From positions 1,475,501-1,539,500 of the forward strand of contig NZ_CP079194.1 in assembly GCF_019297855.1 (NCBI RefSeq): a stretch of DNA of 64,000 nt. Direction: 5' to 3'. Position numbers and translations under genes: made by a program. The DNA comes from Gymnodinialimonas ceratoperidinii. GTDB lineage: Bacteria; Pseudomonadota; Alphaproteobacteria; Rhodobacterales; Rhodobacteraceae. The notes beneath the pieces were generated by a model. It worked only from the letters and a program-made list of their open reading frames with translations. It made no database searches and was not told where the DNA came from. Below, one piece after another: positions 35,612 through 46,218 of the stretch (position 1 is the stretch's first letter; every line of letters begins with the position of its first letter).

Positions 35612-37150
35612 CTACTCCACGTCATGCGCAAGGCAGACACTTGGCGTGCCGCGGCCTTCATGTGCTTCAAATGTCATCGCGCACAGGTTCTCAAATAACT
35701 CAAGCAGAGTTCGATCTCTGTCCCGCTCTGGGACACCACCCAGGAGGGCTGGATCATTTCCGCCTTTCCTCACCCAAGAATATGGCTCTAGCTTTAGGTT
35801 TTTCTGCTGCACCGTGCGGTTCGACCAGACGTTTTCGATGAGTATTCGTTTTTCAGCTCGATTTGCGATTTCGTAAAGTAAAACAAGGTTTTTTCGGAGT
35901 TCGACCAATTTGGCTTGGTACACGCGCGCGGCCTCCGGATAAGGGATGCGAGCGAGTCGATCTCTTAGTTCAACGAGGTGTACTTGCTGTTCGTTCTTCT
36001 TTCGGGCGAAGGCTGCAGAGTCGATCACTCCGTCGATCAGGAGGTCTTCCAGGCGACTTAGTCGCTGCTCTGTGTCGCCTATTTGCAGGTCGAGGGCAGT
36101 GCGTTGCTCTTGGAGCGAAACGATGGTGACCTGATCATCCTCACGCTCCGCTCGGGTTTGGGCCTTGGCGTTAAGCTGGAGCCGAGTAAGTCCACGACGT
36201 ATTTGTTGCGAGATCACGTCTTCCCGCACCGACGTCGTCGTGCAGCCCCTGCGGTGGCAGCGATAGTAGGTTTGGCCTTTCTGTATCTCTGGAACCATCG
36301 GCTTCCCGCATTCACCACAACGGAACAGCCCTTGGAACAGGTGGTTGTGACGCGTGGTCTTCGGCCCCGACCTTTCTTGGCGCACATCCTGCACCCGCTG
36401 CCACATGGCGGCTGAAACGATGGGCTCGTGGATGCCGTCGTAGGTTTGACCGGTACTGCGGACAAAAATGATACCAATGTAGAAGGGGTTCTGGAGGATG
36501 TTTCCGAGGCCGCACAAAGTGAGCTTACCACCGCGGCGATTGCGCAGGCCCTGACGATGGAGCTCGTTGAGGAGCGTCGCATATGAGTATTGGCGCGTGG
36601 CATAAAGCTCAAAGGCCAGCTTTATAAGCGGCGCAGTTTTCGGGCACGGAACCTTTGGTTTTCCGCCACCTTGGTCAAGATATCCCGGCGGGGCGGCCCA
36701 AGGGAACAACCCCTGCTTCAACCGTCCGTTCATGCCCTTGATGGTCTCTTCACGTAGGTTGAAGATGTAGTCCTCGGCAATGACGGCTTGGAGATTTGCT
36801 GAAAGACGTCCGCCTCGGGTTTCGAAGTCCATTCCGTCAGCGGCGAAATATGGTTTTACGCCGTACTTGGGCAATTCAGAGATCAGGGCCCAGTCGCGGA
36901 GATTGCGAGCCGAACGGTCGATTTTGTGCATAACGAGCCCCTCTGCCTTACCCTGCTTCAGCTGCTTGAGCATCTGGTTGAAGACGGGCCGCCCGCTCTT
37001 GGCAGCGGTTTCCTTTTCTTCAAACCACTGGGTCACGGTGAGATTGTGCTGACTCGCAAAAGCACGGATTGCATCCTTTTGGGCTTCGAGTGAGACGCCT
37101 TCGCCTTGCTTCTGCGTGGACACTCGGATGTATCCAAAACATGGTTTCAT
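35612..37150 (-). CDS. Large serine recombinase
   Basis: 512 residues. The resolvase domain (about 1-150) has the Ser nucleophile in YIRVSTQ and MHKIDRSARN; the recombinase domain (about 160-270) contains APPGY and ILQNPFYIG; a zinc ribbon (CGECGKP...CHRRGC) and a coiled coil (about 330-400) complete a phage/integrative-element integrase. The last codons and stop come from the right end of IS copy B, so the natural C-terminus may be a few residues different. It overlaps the upstream small gene by 4 bases. Confidence 0.9.
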   Translation of the reverse strand: MKPCFGYIRVSTQKQGEGVSLEAQKDAIRAFASQHNLTVTQWFEEKETAAKSGRPVFNQMLKQLKQGKAEGLVMHKIDRSARNLRDWALISELPKYGVKPYFAADGMDFETRGGRLSANLQAVIAEDYIFNLREETIKGMNGRLKQGLFPWAAPPGYLDQGGGKPKVPCPKTAPLIKLAFELYATRQYSYATLLNELHRQGLRNRRGGKLTLCGLGNILQNPFYIGIIFVRSTGQTYDGIHEPIVSAAMWQRVQDVRQERSGPKTTRHNHLFQGLFRCGECGKPMVPEIQKGQTYYRCHRRGCTTTSVREDVISQQIRRGLTRLQLNAKAQTRAEREDDQVTIVSLQEQRTALDLQIGDTEQRLSRLEDLLIDGVIDSAAFARKKNEQQVHLVELRDRLARIPYPEAARVYQAKLVELRKNLVLLYEIANRAEKRILIENVWSNRTVQQKNLKLEPYSWVRKGGNDPALLGGVPERDRDRTLLELFENLCAMTFEAHEGRGTPSVCLAHDVE

Positions 37151-37293
37151 AAGTCTGTTTGGGTATCCTTGGACTCTACCAGATCTTCAGGATTTTGCGA
37201 ATCCGCCCACGGCCAGGTGCCGTCCGCCAGAAGGCGTTCGAAAATGCGCTGGCACAGCTCCAGATGGCGCTCGATGTGGTCGTTATCTTTCAT
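37147..37293 (-). CDS. 48-residue protein coupled to the serine recombinase
   Basis: Reading from the ATG at 37293: an acidic/charged helix (DNDHIERHLELCQRIFERLL), then GTWPWADSQNPEDLVES and a polar tail. Its TGA overlaps the recombinase ATG. Such short proteins with a WPWxDSQN-like motif seem to precede serine recombinases in related elements; a recombination-directionality or accessory role is a guess. Confidence 0.68.
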   Translation of the reverse strand: MKDNDHIERHLELCQRIFERLLADGTWPWADSQNPEDLVESKDTQTDL

Positions 37294-37297
37294 GGCT

Positions 37298-38509
37298 TTA
37301 GTCTACAAAGTCACGTTCATCGGGCACGTTTGGTGCATGGGACCAGTCAGCGCCCGGAGTCAGGGTGTCCAGCGTGAAGGGTACCCGCGGCATGCCGCTG
37401 ACCAAGAGCCGCGCAAAGGCGCGGTAGTTCGGCTGGTAGATCAGGTCTCGGGGTGGAATGTCGGTCAGCTGGCGGCTGAGGAGCGCTGTGTCGAGAGGGC
37501 CCACCCGGAACGCCAACACGCTACCGACATTCCCCATAATGGCGGCAAACACCGCTTCTTCGCTCTGCCCCAGATATTGCTGCGCCAAGGTGACGGCGAT
37601 GCCGTATTTGCGGATCTCCGACAGGAGATCGGCAAAGGCCTCAGTGGTAAAACTATGGAACTCGTCGACATAGAGCATGAAGGGGCAGCGGGCGGTTTCG
37701 GCGAGAACCTGACGAGAGAGGCCTGCATGCATGGCGCTGGCGAGGATCAATCCGCCAAGCACCGTCGCGGAATCGATGCCCAGGCGGCCTTTCCCGAGAT
37801 TGATGATCAGGGTCTCGCCACGGTCCATCACCTGCCGGAGCCGCAGCGGTTGATCCGGTTCGCAGACCGAGCGACGCACCAGAGGATGGGCCAGGAAGGC
37901 CCCGAGTTTGTTGGCGATCGGTGCGACGCCGTCCACTGCATTGGTGTAGTTCATTGCCCGGAATTCTCCGCGCCAAAAGCTGAGTACTTGGAGATCAGTG
38001 ACGCAGGACAGAACCTGCTCCCGAAAATCCTTTTCGAGATAGAGGCGCATGATGTCGCGCAGGTCCGGGGCAGGGCTCTCGAGCAGCGCCAGCACCGCAT
38101 AGCGTAAAAGGTGCTCCATGCGGGCGCCCCAGGCATCGGCCCATTGCTTCTTGAGCGCATCAATAAGGCCGCCGGTGATCAGGGGCCGGATGGCCGGTCC
38201 GGCTGGCGTGAGGGGGTTGTAGCCGAGGCGACAGCCCGGATCAGCGGGATCCCAGTAGTGATGGGACCGCTGCAGCGAGTGGTGCAGGGCAAGCGCGAGA
38301 TCGCCATGGGGATCGATGAGCATCACGCCCCGACCGGCTGCAACGTCTTGCTCGATCAAGACGCGAAGCAGGGTCGATTTGCCTGTGCCCGTCTGGCCGA
38401 TGGCAAAGAGATGCTGGAGGCGGTCTTGCACGGACTGCGCCACCGGCAAGGTCCGGTAACGGCCCGACGCCATGCCCAAGATAGTAAACTGAGACGAGAC
38501 AGAACGCAT
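37298..38509 (-). CDS. Conjugation-type (VirD4/TraD-HerA-like) ATPase
   Basis: 403 residues from the ATG at 38509; an upstream extension is unlikely. Walker A (IGQTGTGKST, about 40), IDPHGDLA, Walker B (LYVDEFHSF, about 265) and TLAQQYLGQ mark a FtsK/HerA-superfamily pump of the type annotated as conjugative DNA transfer protein. No N-terminal membrane helices are seen, unlike full coupling proteins. It ends 4 bases before the 48-residue gene, forming an ATPase-small protein-recombinase unit. Confidence 0.85.
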   Translation of the reverse strand: MRSVSSQFTILGMASGRYRTLPVAQSVQDRLQHLFAIGQTGTGKSTLLRVLIEQDVAAGRGVMLIDPHGDLALALHHSLQRSHHYWDPADPGCRLGYNPLTPAGPAIRPLITGGLIDALKKQWADAWGARMEHLLRYAVLALLESPAPDLRDIMRLYLEKDFREQVLSCVTDLQVLSFWRGEFRAMNYTNAVDGVAPIANKLGAFLAHPLVRRSVCEPDQPLRLRQVMDRGETLIINLGKGRLGIDSATVLGGLILASAMHAGLSRQVLAETARCPFMLYVDEFHSFTTEAFADLLSEIRKYGIAVTLAQQYLGQSEEAVFAAIMGNVGSVLAFRVGPLDTALLSRQLTDIPPRDLIYQPNYRAFARLLVSGMPRVPFTLDTLTPGADWSHAPNVPDERDFVD

Positions 38510-38688
38510 CGGTCCATCATGCGGGACCCGGTCTGGTTTGACAGGGCTGCAGTATGGGACCGGATTGCACGCCGGTGACCCGTGCCAGGATAGGCAGACG
38601 CCGTATCCTGGTGGCAGACGTCGAGGTCGCCTTTCGCGGGGTGCGTCGGACATGGGGTCCGGCGGCCACCCAACGGAAGGAGACTACG

Positions 38689-39222
38689 ATGGGTGATCTT
38701 CTGGGAAGTGCAATCGAAGATGTCGGCACTGTGCCGATCTGCGGGAGATGTGGATCCGAACGTGTTGTGCTACAGGCCTTCGCCTGCTGGAACCGCGAAT
38801 TTGGCCTTTGGGAGCTGGAAACGACCGGAGATGCAGCGCGCTGCCACGCCTGCGAGGGTCGGACTGACCTTGTCTGGCAACCGTCAGATGCCAACAAGCC
38901 GGTTAAGCGAGTTACTGAGCTCAATGATCTGTTCAGGACCACCCTGGAGGGGCACGGTACCGTGCTGATCACGCGCGGCATCGAGGCTTTGGGACCGGAC
39001 GCTATGCGGTCGATCGCGGCAACGGTGCGGGGCTTCTCGGACTTTCCGCCGGAAAGTGATCCGTGGGGGGAACATGATTTCGGAGCGTTTGATGTCGGGA
39101 ATGATCGGATCTTCTGGAAGATCGATTGCTACAATCTCGACCAGACGGCGGGTTCGCCCAACCCGGCCAACCCGGCGGTCACCTACCGGGTCCTGACCAT
39201 CATGCTCGCGAGCGAGTATTGA
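38689..39222 (+). CDS. DUF3768 protein with N-terminal zinc ribbon
   Basis: 177 residues from the ATG at 38689 (GGAAGGA upstream). An N-terminal CGRCG...CHAC region looks like a zinc ribbon. The rest is DUF3768: LNDLFRTTLEGHGTVLITRGIEAL, FPPESDPWGEHDFGAFDVGNDRIFWKIDCYN and TYRVLTIMLASEY. DUF3768 genes are typical of alphaproteobacterial plasmids and conjugative elements; function unknown. Divergent from the ATPase gene. Confidence 0.87.
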   Translation: MGDLLGSAIEDVGTVPICGRCGSERVVLQAFACWNREFGLWELETTGDAARCHACEGRTDLVWQPSDANKPVKRVTELNDLFRTTLEGHGTVLITRGIEALGPDAMRSIAATVRGFSDFPPESDPWGEHDFGAFDVGNDRIFWKIDCYNLDQTAGSPNPANPAVTYRVLTIMLASEY

Positions 39223-39226
39223 GCCA

Positions 39227-39259
39227 CCGCTCAGCCTTCGAGCTGAGCGGCTTTCTTCT
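39227..39259 (+). terminator. Rho-independent-like terminator after the DUF3768 gene
   Basis: CCGCTCAGC (39227-39235) and GCTGAGCGG (39242-39250) form a perfect 9-bp stem with a 6-base loop, followed by CTTTCTTCT. Confidence 0.72.
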
Positions 39260-39603
39260 ACCGATCTGTAAGAAACGGGCCCCTCGAACGTCACCGACTA
39301 TATGTCCCACCGAATGGCCGTCCGCGCCGCTTGGTGTGGACTAGCATTGAGGTAGCAGCGACTGCTATCCTGCCTGACAGACTAACCGAAAGGGTCGGGG
39401 TGCAGTTCACCACGAGGATCGGTTTCCGCAGCTCCGGAAGGGCTTCACCCTTCCGGCGATGAGCTGGCGAGAAAGACCGGTCCTGGTTGTGACTTGCGCG
39501 CATAGCCGACCTGAAGCGACAGACTGGGGACATTGCGTCTCCTAGAAAGACCGATCCCCACAACATACCATGATGCGGCATTAGCCAATAAGACCATCAT
39601 TTT
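39260..39603. other. 344-bp stretch with no supported gene
   Basis: A minus-strand open frame (39291-39581) lacks a known domain and ribosome site. The region directly precedes the XRE gene and probably carries its promoter; I cannot pick boxes confidently. Confidence 0.45.
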
Positions 39604-39951
39604 ATGTTCACTCAATTTGCAATGGACCTGCGTCTGGCGCGGAAGATCGCCGGGCTGACTCAAGACGATTGCGCCACTCTTATGAACCGCAGCCGGAAAT
39701 ACATCCTCCGGCTTGAGAAAGGCGCTCGACAGCCCGCGCTTGACGATCTGTTGATGCTGTCAGTCATCTACAACCGGACGTTCGAAACCTTTTTCGCAGA
39801 ACGCCTCGCCGCAGCGCGGGCAACCGTGCGGGCGGGCCTGCCGCAACTCCCCGACAAGGTCAGCGATCAAGTCAATTTCCAGAAACGGCGCTACACACTG
39901 GAGCGGATCGAGGACGATTTACTAAATGACGCCGGGACCTATGACGATTAG
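39604..39951 (+). CDS. XRE-family transcriptional regulator
   Basis: 115 residues: HTH_3 in residues 8-62 (LRLARKIAGLTQDDCATLMNRSRKYILRLEKGARQP), then a helical tail. The next gene starts inside its last codons. With the RuvC-like partner it forms a two-gene unit seen near the end of the mobile region; the target is unknown. Confidence 0.87.
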   Translation: MFTQFAMDLRLARKIAGLTQDDCATLMNRSRKYILRLEKGARQPALDDLLMLSVIYNRTFETFFAERLAAARATVRAGLPQLPDKVSDQVNFQKRRYTLERIEDDLLNDAGTYDD

Positions 39952-40420
39952 ACTCCTGTCACTGTCCGTGATGAGCGGGCGGGTCGGTTATGCGGTCTTT
40001 GACGGGGATGTCTTGGTCGACTGGGCGATTTCGCGCAAGGCTGCACGGTCTGAGGGTGCCGTCAAAGAGGTTCTGGGCAAATGGCTTGAGGATCTTGGCC
40101 CCCATGCGGTTGTGACGGAAGCGTTGACGCCGCAGTCCAAGAAACGCGGGCGGACGCCGCTGTTGCTGGATGCAATCGAAAACTTTCTGGCGGTACAGGG
40201 CATCTTGCAGGTGCGGGTCATTCGGGAGCGCCCTCACCGGACAAAATACGTCGAAGCAGAACACTTGATTGGGCGCTTTCCGATCCTCGAGCCGTGGCGG
40301 CCGGAACGCCCGCATTTTTATGACAACGAGCCGAATTCAGTCGCGATTTTTGAGGCGGTGGCATTGGCCACGCAGGTTCTGAGGGATCCGATGAGACATC
40401 TGGCCGGGGCGCTAGGTTGA
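39926..40420 (+). CDS. RuvC/RNase H-fold-like protein
   Basis: 164 residues from 39926, or 159 from the ATG at 39941. The start LLSLSVMSGRVGYAVFDGDVLVDW resembles the first hairpin of RuvC-type resolvases, followed by VVTEAL and LLLDAIENFLAVQGI where RuvC has its second acidic site. The first catalytic Asp of RuvC (DPG) is missing (SVMSG). So it may be a degenerate or regulatory RuvC-like protein. It overlaps the XRE gene by 26 bases. Confidence 0.6.
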   Translation: MTPGPMTIRLLSLSVMSGRVGYAVFDGDVLVDWAISRKAARSEGAVKEVLGKWLEDLGPHAVVTEALTPQSKKRGRTPLLLDAIENFLAVQGILQVRVIRERPHRTKYVEAEHLIGRFPILEPWRPERPHFYDNEPNSVAIFEAVALATQVLRDPMRHLAGALG

Positions 40421-40428
40421 AACAGAAA

Positions 40429-40460
40429 AGCAGCGGCCATTTGACCGTTGCTCCCTTTTT
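40429..40460 (+). terminator. Terminator after the XRE/RuvC-like pair
   Basis: AGCAGCGG (40429-40436) pairs with CCGTTGCT (40445-40452, one G-T pair), followed by CCCTTTTT. Confidence 0.7.
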
Positions 40461-40860
40461 GCTCAGAAAGAGCCCTAGGCGTATTTGTCAGGCAACAAAG
40501 TCGCCAGAACCGCTGGGAAGCGTCTGGCCAAGCAGTGACCGTCTTGCGCTCCGTCGATGCCATAAGGTCCTTTAGTTTTGCGGTCTTCTCGCGTTTCTTG
40601 TGCCGTTTGAACGTGGTCAGGGTTGCCGCGCGCCATCATCTTTGAGGCGATGGCGATCGCCAGATTTCTCTTTGCAGTTCCAGTTTCCGCGACGGCGAGC
40701 GCTATGGGATGGGTTATTCAGGAAATAGAGAGCTGCGGCATACTGTTCGAGGCCTTTTCCCGCCAGAACCAATGCGCGAACTCATGTGGGAAGAAATGTG
40801 GGAGCGGTAGTTTGGATTTGCAAGATAATCTTTAAATTTCAGATCTCTACGCGAATGAAG
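40461..40860. other. 400-bp stretch before tRNA-Glu without a clear gene
   Basis: Short plus-strand frames (40448-40645 and 40623-40835) lack known domains. This is the junction between the low-GC accessory region and tRNA-Glu, where an attachment site would be expected. Confidence 0.45.
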
Positions 40861-40935
40861 TGGCAGCCCGTAGGGGAATCGAACCCCTCTTTCCAGGTTG
40901 AAAACCTGGCGTCCTAACCGATAGACGAACGGGCC
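40861..40935 (-). tRNA. tRNA-Glu (UUC)
   Basis: 75 nt including encoded CCA. Complementing the strand gives a full cloverleaf: acceptor GGCCCGT/ACGGGCT, D arm, anticodon stem CCAGG/CCTGG with loop reading TTTTCAA (anticodon TTC), and T arm GGGGTTCGATTCCCC. Its 3' end faces the accessory region, the usual orientation for island integration. Confidence 0.97.
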
Positions 40936-41011
40936 GCGCTTGGCGGTAGCGCGTCTTTAGAAAATGCGCGCGGGGGGATCAAGGGGATTCTTCAGGTATT
41001 TTGCCGGAGAT

Positions 41012-42750
<1,739 letters not shown>

Positions 42751-42754
<4 letters not shown>

Positions 42755-43308
42755 GGACCCTCCGAGAGGATCGCCTCGGTGCTCATCGCCCGGGCAAATT
42801 CGCCGTGGAGTTGGCTGATCGCGGTGTCGTGGATCACCTGCGGCGACAGCGGCGCCATGCCCTCGGCCCAGGTGGTGTCGGCGTTCGTAGCGAAGGCCGC
42901 GCAGGCGTCATGGGCGAGGCGCACGCCGAAGCCGAGGTTAGCGGCCATGCGGGTGGTGGTGGAGATGCAATGGGGCGTGGTCAGCCCGCAGATCACCAGA
43001 TCGGCGATGGAGGAATGGGTCAGGTGCTGTTCGAGGTCGGTGCCGATGAAGGCGGAGTTGACCGACTTCTCGAAAACCGGCTCGCCGTCTAGCGGGGCGA
43101 CCTTGGGCTGGATTTCGGCGCCTTCGCCCACCAGGGGGCTGCCGGGCGTGGTGCTGAGGTGGCGCACGTGGACGACCGGTGCCGAGGCGCGGCGCCAGGC
43201 GGCAAGCAGGCGCGCGGCGTTGTCCTCGGCATCGGGGTTGTTGCGCGCGCCCCAATAGGGGCTGTCGAAGCCTTGCTGGATGTCGATCAGAAGGAGGGCT
43301 GAGGCCAT
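42751..43308 (-). CDS. Isochorismatase-family cysteine hydrolase
   Basis: 185 residues. The catalytic triad of the family is visible: Asp9 (LLIDIQQGF), Lys81 ([10 protein letters not shown]) and Cys114 ([11 protein letters not shown], with a cis-peptide before it). Members hydrolyse amides such as nicotinamide or biuret-like substrates; none can be named here. It sits between glpX and recJ with a one-base gap and a 4-base overlap. Confidence 0.9.
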
Positions 43309-43309
43309 G

Positions 43310-44272
43310 TCAGTGCTTCGGGTTGCGGTAGCTCATGCGCCGCACGGAGCCGGTCTTGGAGCGCATCAGGATGGTCTCGGTGGTCAGGTGGCCCGGCTCG
43401 CGCTTGATGCCCGGCAGGATCGAGCCATCGGTCACGCCGGTGGCGGCGAAGATCACGTCCTCCGTCACCATGTCGTCGCGGGAATAGATCCGGTCGAGGT
43501 CCTTGATGCCAGCCTTTGCGGCGCGGCCCTTCTCGTCGTCGTTGCGGAAGGTCAGGCGGCCCCACATCTGCCCGCCCATGCATTTCAGCGCGGCGGCGGC
43601 CAGTACCCCTTCGGGCGCCCCGCCGAGGCCCATGTACATGTCGATGCCGGTCTGCTCGGCCTCGGCGCAATGGATCACGCCGGCCACGTCGCCGTCGGTG
43701 ATCAGCCGGATCGCCGCGCCGGTGTCGCGCAGCTCGGCGATCATCGCCTCGTGGCGCGGACGGTCGAGGACGCAGACGGTGATGTCGGCGGTGGTGCATT
43801 GCTTGGCGGCTGCCAGCAGGCGCACGCGCTCGGCCGGGGTCTGGTCGAGGGAGACGATGCCCTCGGGGTAGCCCGGCCCGATGGCGAGCTTCTCCATGTA
43901 GACGTCGGGGGCATGCAGCATCGAGCCGCGCGGGCCCATGGCGATCACGGTGAGCGCGTTGGGCATGTCCTTGGCGGTCAGCGTCGTGCCCTCCAGCGGG
44001 TCGAGCGCGATGTCGACCTCGGGGCCGGAGCCGTTGCCGACTTCCTCGCCGATATAAAGCATCGGAGCCTCGTCCCGCTCCCCCTCGCCAATCACCACGA
44101 CGCCCTTGATGTCGAGCTTGTTGAGCTGCTCGCGCATGGCGTTGACGGCGGCCTGATCGGCGGCCTTCTCGTCGCCGCGACCGATCCAGAGCGCCGAGGC
44201 AATGGCCGCCGCCTCGGACACACGGGCGAGACCCAAGGAGAGCATGCGGTCGTTGAAATCGGTCTTGGGCAT
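43310..44272 (-). CDS. glpX: Fructose-1,6-bisphosphatase class II
   Basis: 320 residues. The Li+-sensitive phosphatase motif set is present: [34 protein letters not shown] and the metal site [12 protein letters not shown]. It hydrolyses fructose 1,6-bisphosphate in gluconeogenesis. hom lies 201 bases upstream on the same strand. Confidence 0.95.
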   Translation of the reverse strand: MPKTDFNDRMLSLGLARVSEAAAIASALWIGRGDEKAADQAAVNAMREQLNKLDIKGVVVIGEGERDEAPMLYIGEEVGNGSGPEVDIALDPLEGTTLTAKDMPNALTVIAMGPRGSMLHAPDVYMEKLAIGPGYPEGIVSLDQTPAERVRLLAAAKQCTTADITVCVLDRPRHEAMIAELRDTGAAIRLITDGDVAGVIHCAEAEQTGIDMYMGLGGAPEGVLAAAALKCMGGQMWGRLTFRNDDEKGRAAKAGIKDLDRIYSRDDMVTEDVIFAATGVTDGSILPGIKREPGHLTTETILMRSKTGSVRRMSYRNPKH

Positions 44273-44473
44273 GAGGATGGTCCCTACGAGAAATATGATG
44301 CGATGCCTTCGCCTTACCGGGCGCGGGACGAGGCGACAAGTCTGGGGGCGCTAACGGGCGGTATGGCCCGCGCGCGAGATACCTGCGCCATCAGCCTCCC
44401 GGAGGGCAGGCCGAGGCGTGGAAAACACGGCCCTTGAAGGCATCTTGCGGCCGGGGCCACCAACCGGCGCGCG

Positions 44474-45760
44474 TCACACGTCTTCGATGCGCAGCGCCAC
44501 CGGCGTGCCCGCGACAACGCCCGTGGACGGAAGCGCGGCGAGCGCGGCATCCAGATCGGGGCGGGCGCTCTTGTGGGTGACGATCAGGACCGGCGCGTTG
44601 GTGCTCTCGTGGTCGTACTGGCGCATCCGGTCGATGGAGATCCCGTTCTCGCCCAGGGCCGTGGCCACCTTGGCCAATGCGCCGGGTTTGTCGATCAGTT
44701 CCATGCGCAGGTAGAAGCGCGCCGGGCTTTCCGCATTGGCAGGCGGCGCGGTGGAGAGGCTGGCGGCGGGTTGGCCAAAGATCGGCAGGCGCAGGCCGCG
44801 GGCAATGTCGCAGACGTCGCCCATCACGGCACTGGCCGTCGGACCTTCGCCCGCACCGGGGCCACGCAGCACGATCTGCTCGACCGCGTCGCCTTCGATC
44901 ACCACCATGTTGGTGCCACCCACAAGCTGCCCGAGCGGCGAGGTCGCCGGCACGAGGCAGGGTGTCATCCGCTGTTCCAGCCCCCGGCCGGTCATCTGGG
45001 CCACGCCCAGAAGCTTGATCTTGTAGCCAAGATCGGCCGCGCGGTGGATATCGTCGATGGAGACCGCGCCGATGCCCTCGAGCCGCATGTCATCGAAGGC
45101 CACGCGGGTGCCGAAGGCGATGGACGCCAGAAGGGCCAGCTTGTGGCCCGCGTCGATGCCGCCGACGTCGAGGTTCGGGTCGGCTTCAAGATAGCCCAGC
45201 CCATCGGCCTCATCGAAGGCCTCCTGATAGGAGAGCCCGGCCTCGTCCATCCGCGTGAGGATGTAGTTGCAGGTGCCGTTCATCACGCCCATGACACGGG
45301 TGATGCGGTTGCCCGCCAGCCCCTCGGTCAGGCTCTTGATGACCGGGATGCCGCCCGCAACGGCGGCCTCGTAGCGCAGGACCGCGCCTTTTTCCTCGGC
45401 CAGTTCGGCCAGCGCCTGTCCGTGATGGGCCAACAGGGCCTTGTTGGCGGAAACCACGTCCTTGCCCGCCGCCAGCGCGGCCTCGGTCGCGTCTTTGGCC
45501 GGGCCTTCGTCACCGCCCATCAGCTCCAGAAACACATCGACATCATCGCGTTTGGCCAGTGCCACCGGGTCGTCTTCCCAAGCGTAGGCCGAGAGATCCG
45601 CGCCGCGATCCTTGTCGCGCGAGCGCGCGGAAACGGCGGAAATCGTGATCTCTTTCCCGGTTCGCGCTTCCAGCAAAGCCGCCTGTCGCTGGATGATCTT
45701 CACGACGCCAATGCCGACAGTGCCAAGCCCTGCGATGCCAAGTCTGAGAGTGTCGGTCAT
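44474..45760 (-). CDS. hom: Homoserine dehydrogenase
   Basis: 428 residues from the ATG at 45760 (MTDTLRLGIAGLGTVG); the open frame upstream is not supported. NAD(P)-binding Rossmann domain, catalytic region (VMNGTCNYILTRM, GLGYLEADPNLDVGGIDAGHKLALLA) and a C-terminal ACT domain (about 348-420). It reduces aspartate semialdehyde to homoserine for threonine and methionine, with the ACT domain giving feedback control. Confidence 0.96.
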   Translation of the reverse strand: MTDTLRLGIAGLGTVGIGVVKIIQRQAALLEARTGKEITISAVSARSRDKDRGADLSAYAWEDDPVALAKRDDVDVFLELMGGDEGPAKDATEAALAAGKDVVSANKALLAHHGQALAELAEEKGAVLRYEAAVAGGIPVIKSLTEGLAGNRITRVMGVMNGTCNYILTRMDEAGLSYQEAFDEADGLGYLEADPNLDVGGIDAGHKLALLASIAFGTRVAFDDMRLEGIGAVSIDDIHRAADLGYKIKLLGVAQMTGRGLEQRMTPCLVPATSPLGQLVGGTNMVVIEGDAVEQIVLRGPGAGEGPTASAVMGDVCDIARGLRLPIFGQPAASLSTAPPANAESPARFYLRMELIDKPGALAKVATALGENGISIDRMRQYDHESTNAPVLIVTHKSARPDLDAALAALPSTGVVAGTPVALRIEDV

Positions 45761-45836
45761 GGGGGCCTCCGGGCGCGTGAAATCAGTCGCGCCGGGTGTA
45801 GCGGCTTCGCGGCAGGGCTGCAATGCGGGGTGGTGG

Positions 45837-46091
45837 TCAGAGAGCCATTGCCCGCAGCCACGCGGCGCGGCGGCGCAGATCGGCGGCGCGTGCTTCGAGC
45901 GAGCTGCCTTCGACGGCCGCGCTGCGGCGCAGGGGAGCATCGGCGCGGGCGAGAAGCGGATCCAGCGGGACTAGCTGCGGATAGTCGGCCGCACGCGCCT
46001 CGGCGCTCAACTCCTGCTCGAGATCCGGCAGGCCAGGGCCACAGGCCACGGGGAGCAACAGGACGCAGAGAGTTAGCAGGGCAAATCGCAT
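45837..46091 (-). CDS. Small lipoprotein
   Basis: 84 residues. The signal peptide ends in a lipobox (LPVACGP, Cys17), then a helical Ala/Arg-rich mature part. It is divergent from the tetR gene and 76 bases upstream of hom. No family recognised; such lipoproteins are common in Rhodobacteraceae. Confidence 0.72.
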   Translation of the reverse strand: MRFALLTLCVLLLPVACGPGLPDLEQELSAEARAADYPQLVPLDPLLARADAPLRRSAAVEGSSLEARAADLRRRAAWLRAMAL

Positions 46092-46190
46092 GTCCCACAG
46101 CTAACGGATCAACGGGGGGCAAGTCCAGCGGCGCAATGCGCGACGCTAGTGGGTAGGGGCCCGCCGAACCGGGCCGCAATTCGCTTGAAT

Positions 46191-46204
46191 TGAACGAGCG
46201 TTCA
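46191..46204 (+). promoter_or_regulatory. TetR-type operator
   Basis: TGAACGAGCGTTCA, a 14-bp inverted repeat with a 2-base centre, ends 14 bases before the tetR start; this position suggests autoregulation. Confidence 0.7.
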
Positions 46205-46218
46205 GATAGATTTTCGGC

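Larger units (their letters stand above)
34393..35619 (-). mobile_element. IS3-family insertion sequence (IS407-like group), copy B
   Basis: 1227 bp with imperfect terminal repeats (TGGCGTGCCCCC... left; TGGAGTAGCCCCC... right, complemented; both continue to GTGGTCC). Flanks show a 4-bp direct repeat CGTC (34389-34392 and 35620-35623), as expected for this group, so the insertion is clean. orfA and orfB are intact, so the element may be active. Confidence 0.88.

Noticed and set aside
39291..39581. 96-residue minus-strand open frame upstream of the XRE gene
   Set aside because: No known domain or ribosome site; overlaps the region expected to hold the XRE promoter.
40480..40860. Second copy of the tRNA-Glu tail or an integrase gene right beside the tRNA
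   Set aside because: Neither a repeat of the tRNA 3' end nor a tyrosine integrase gene was found in the window.
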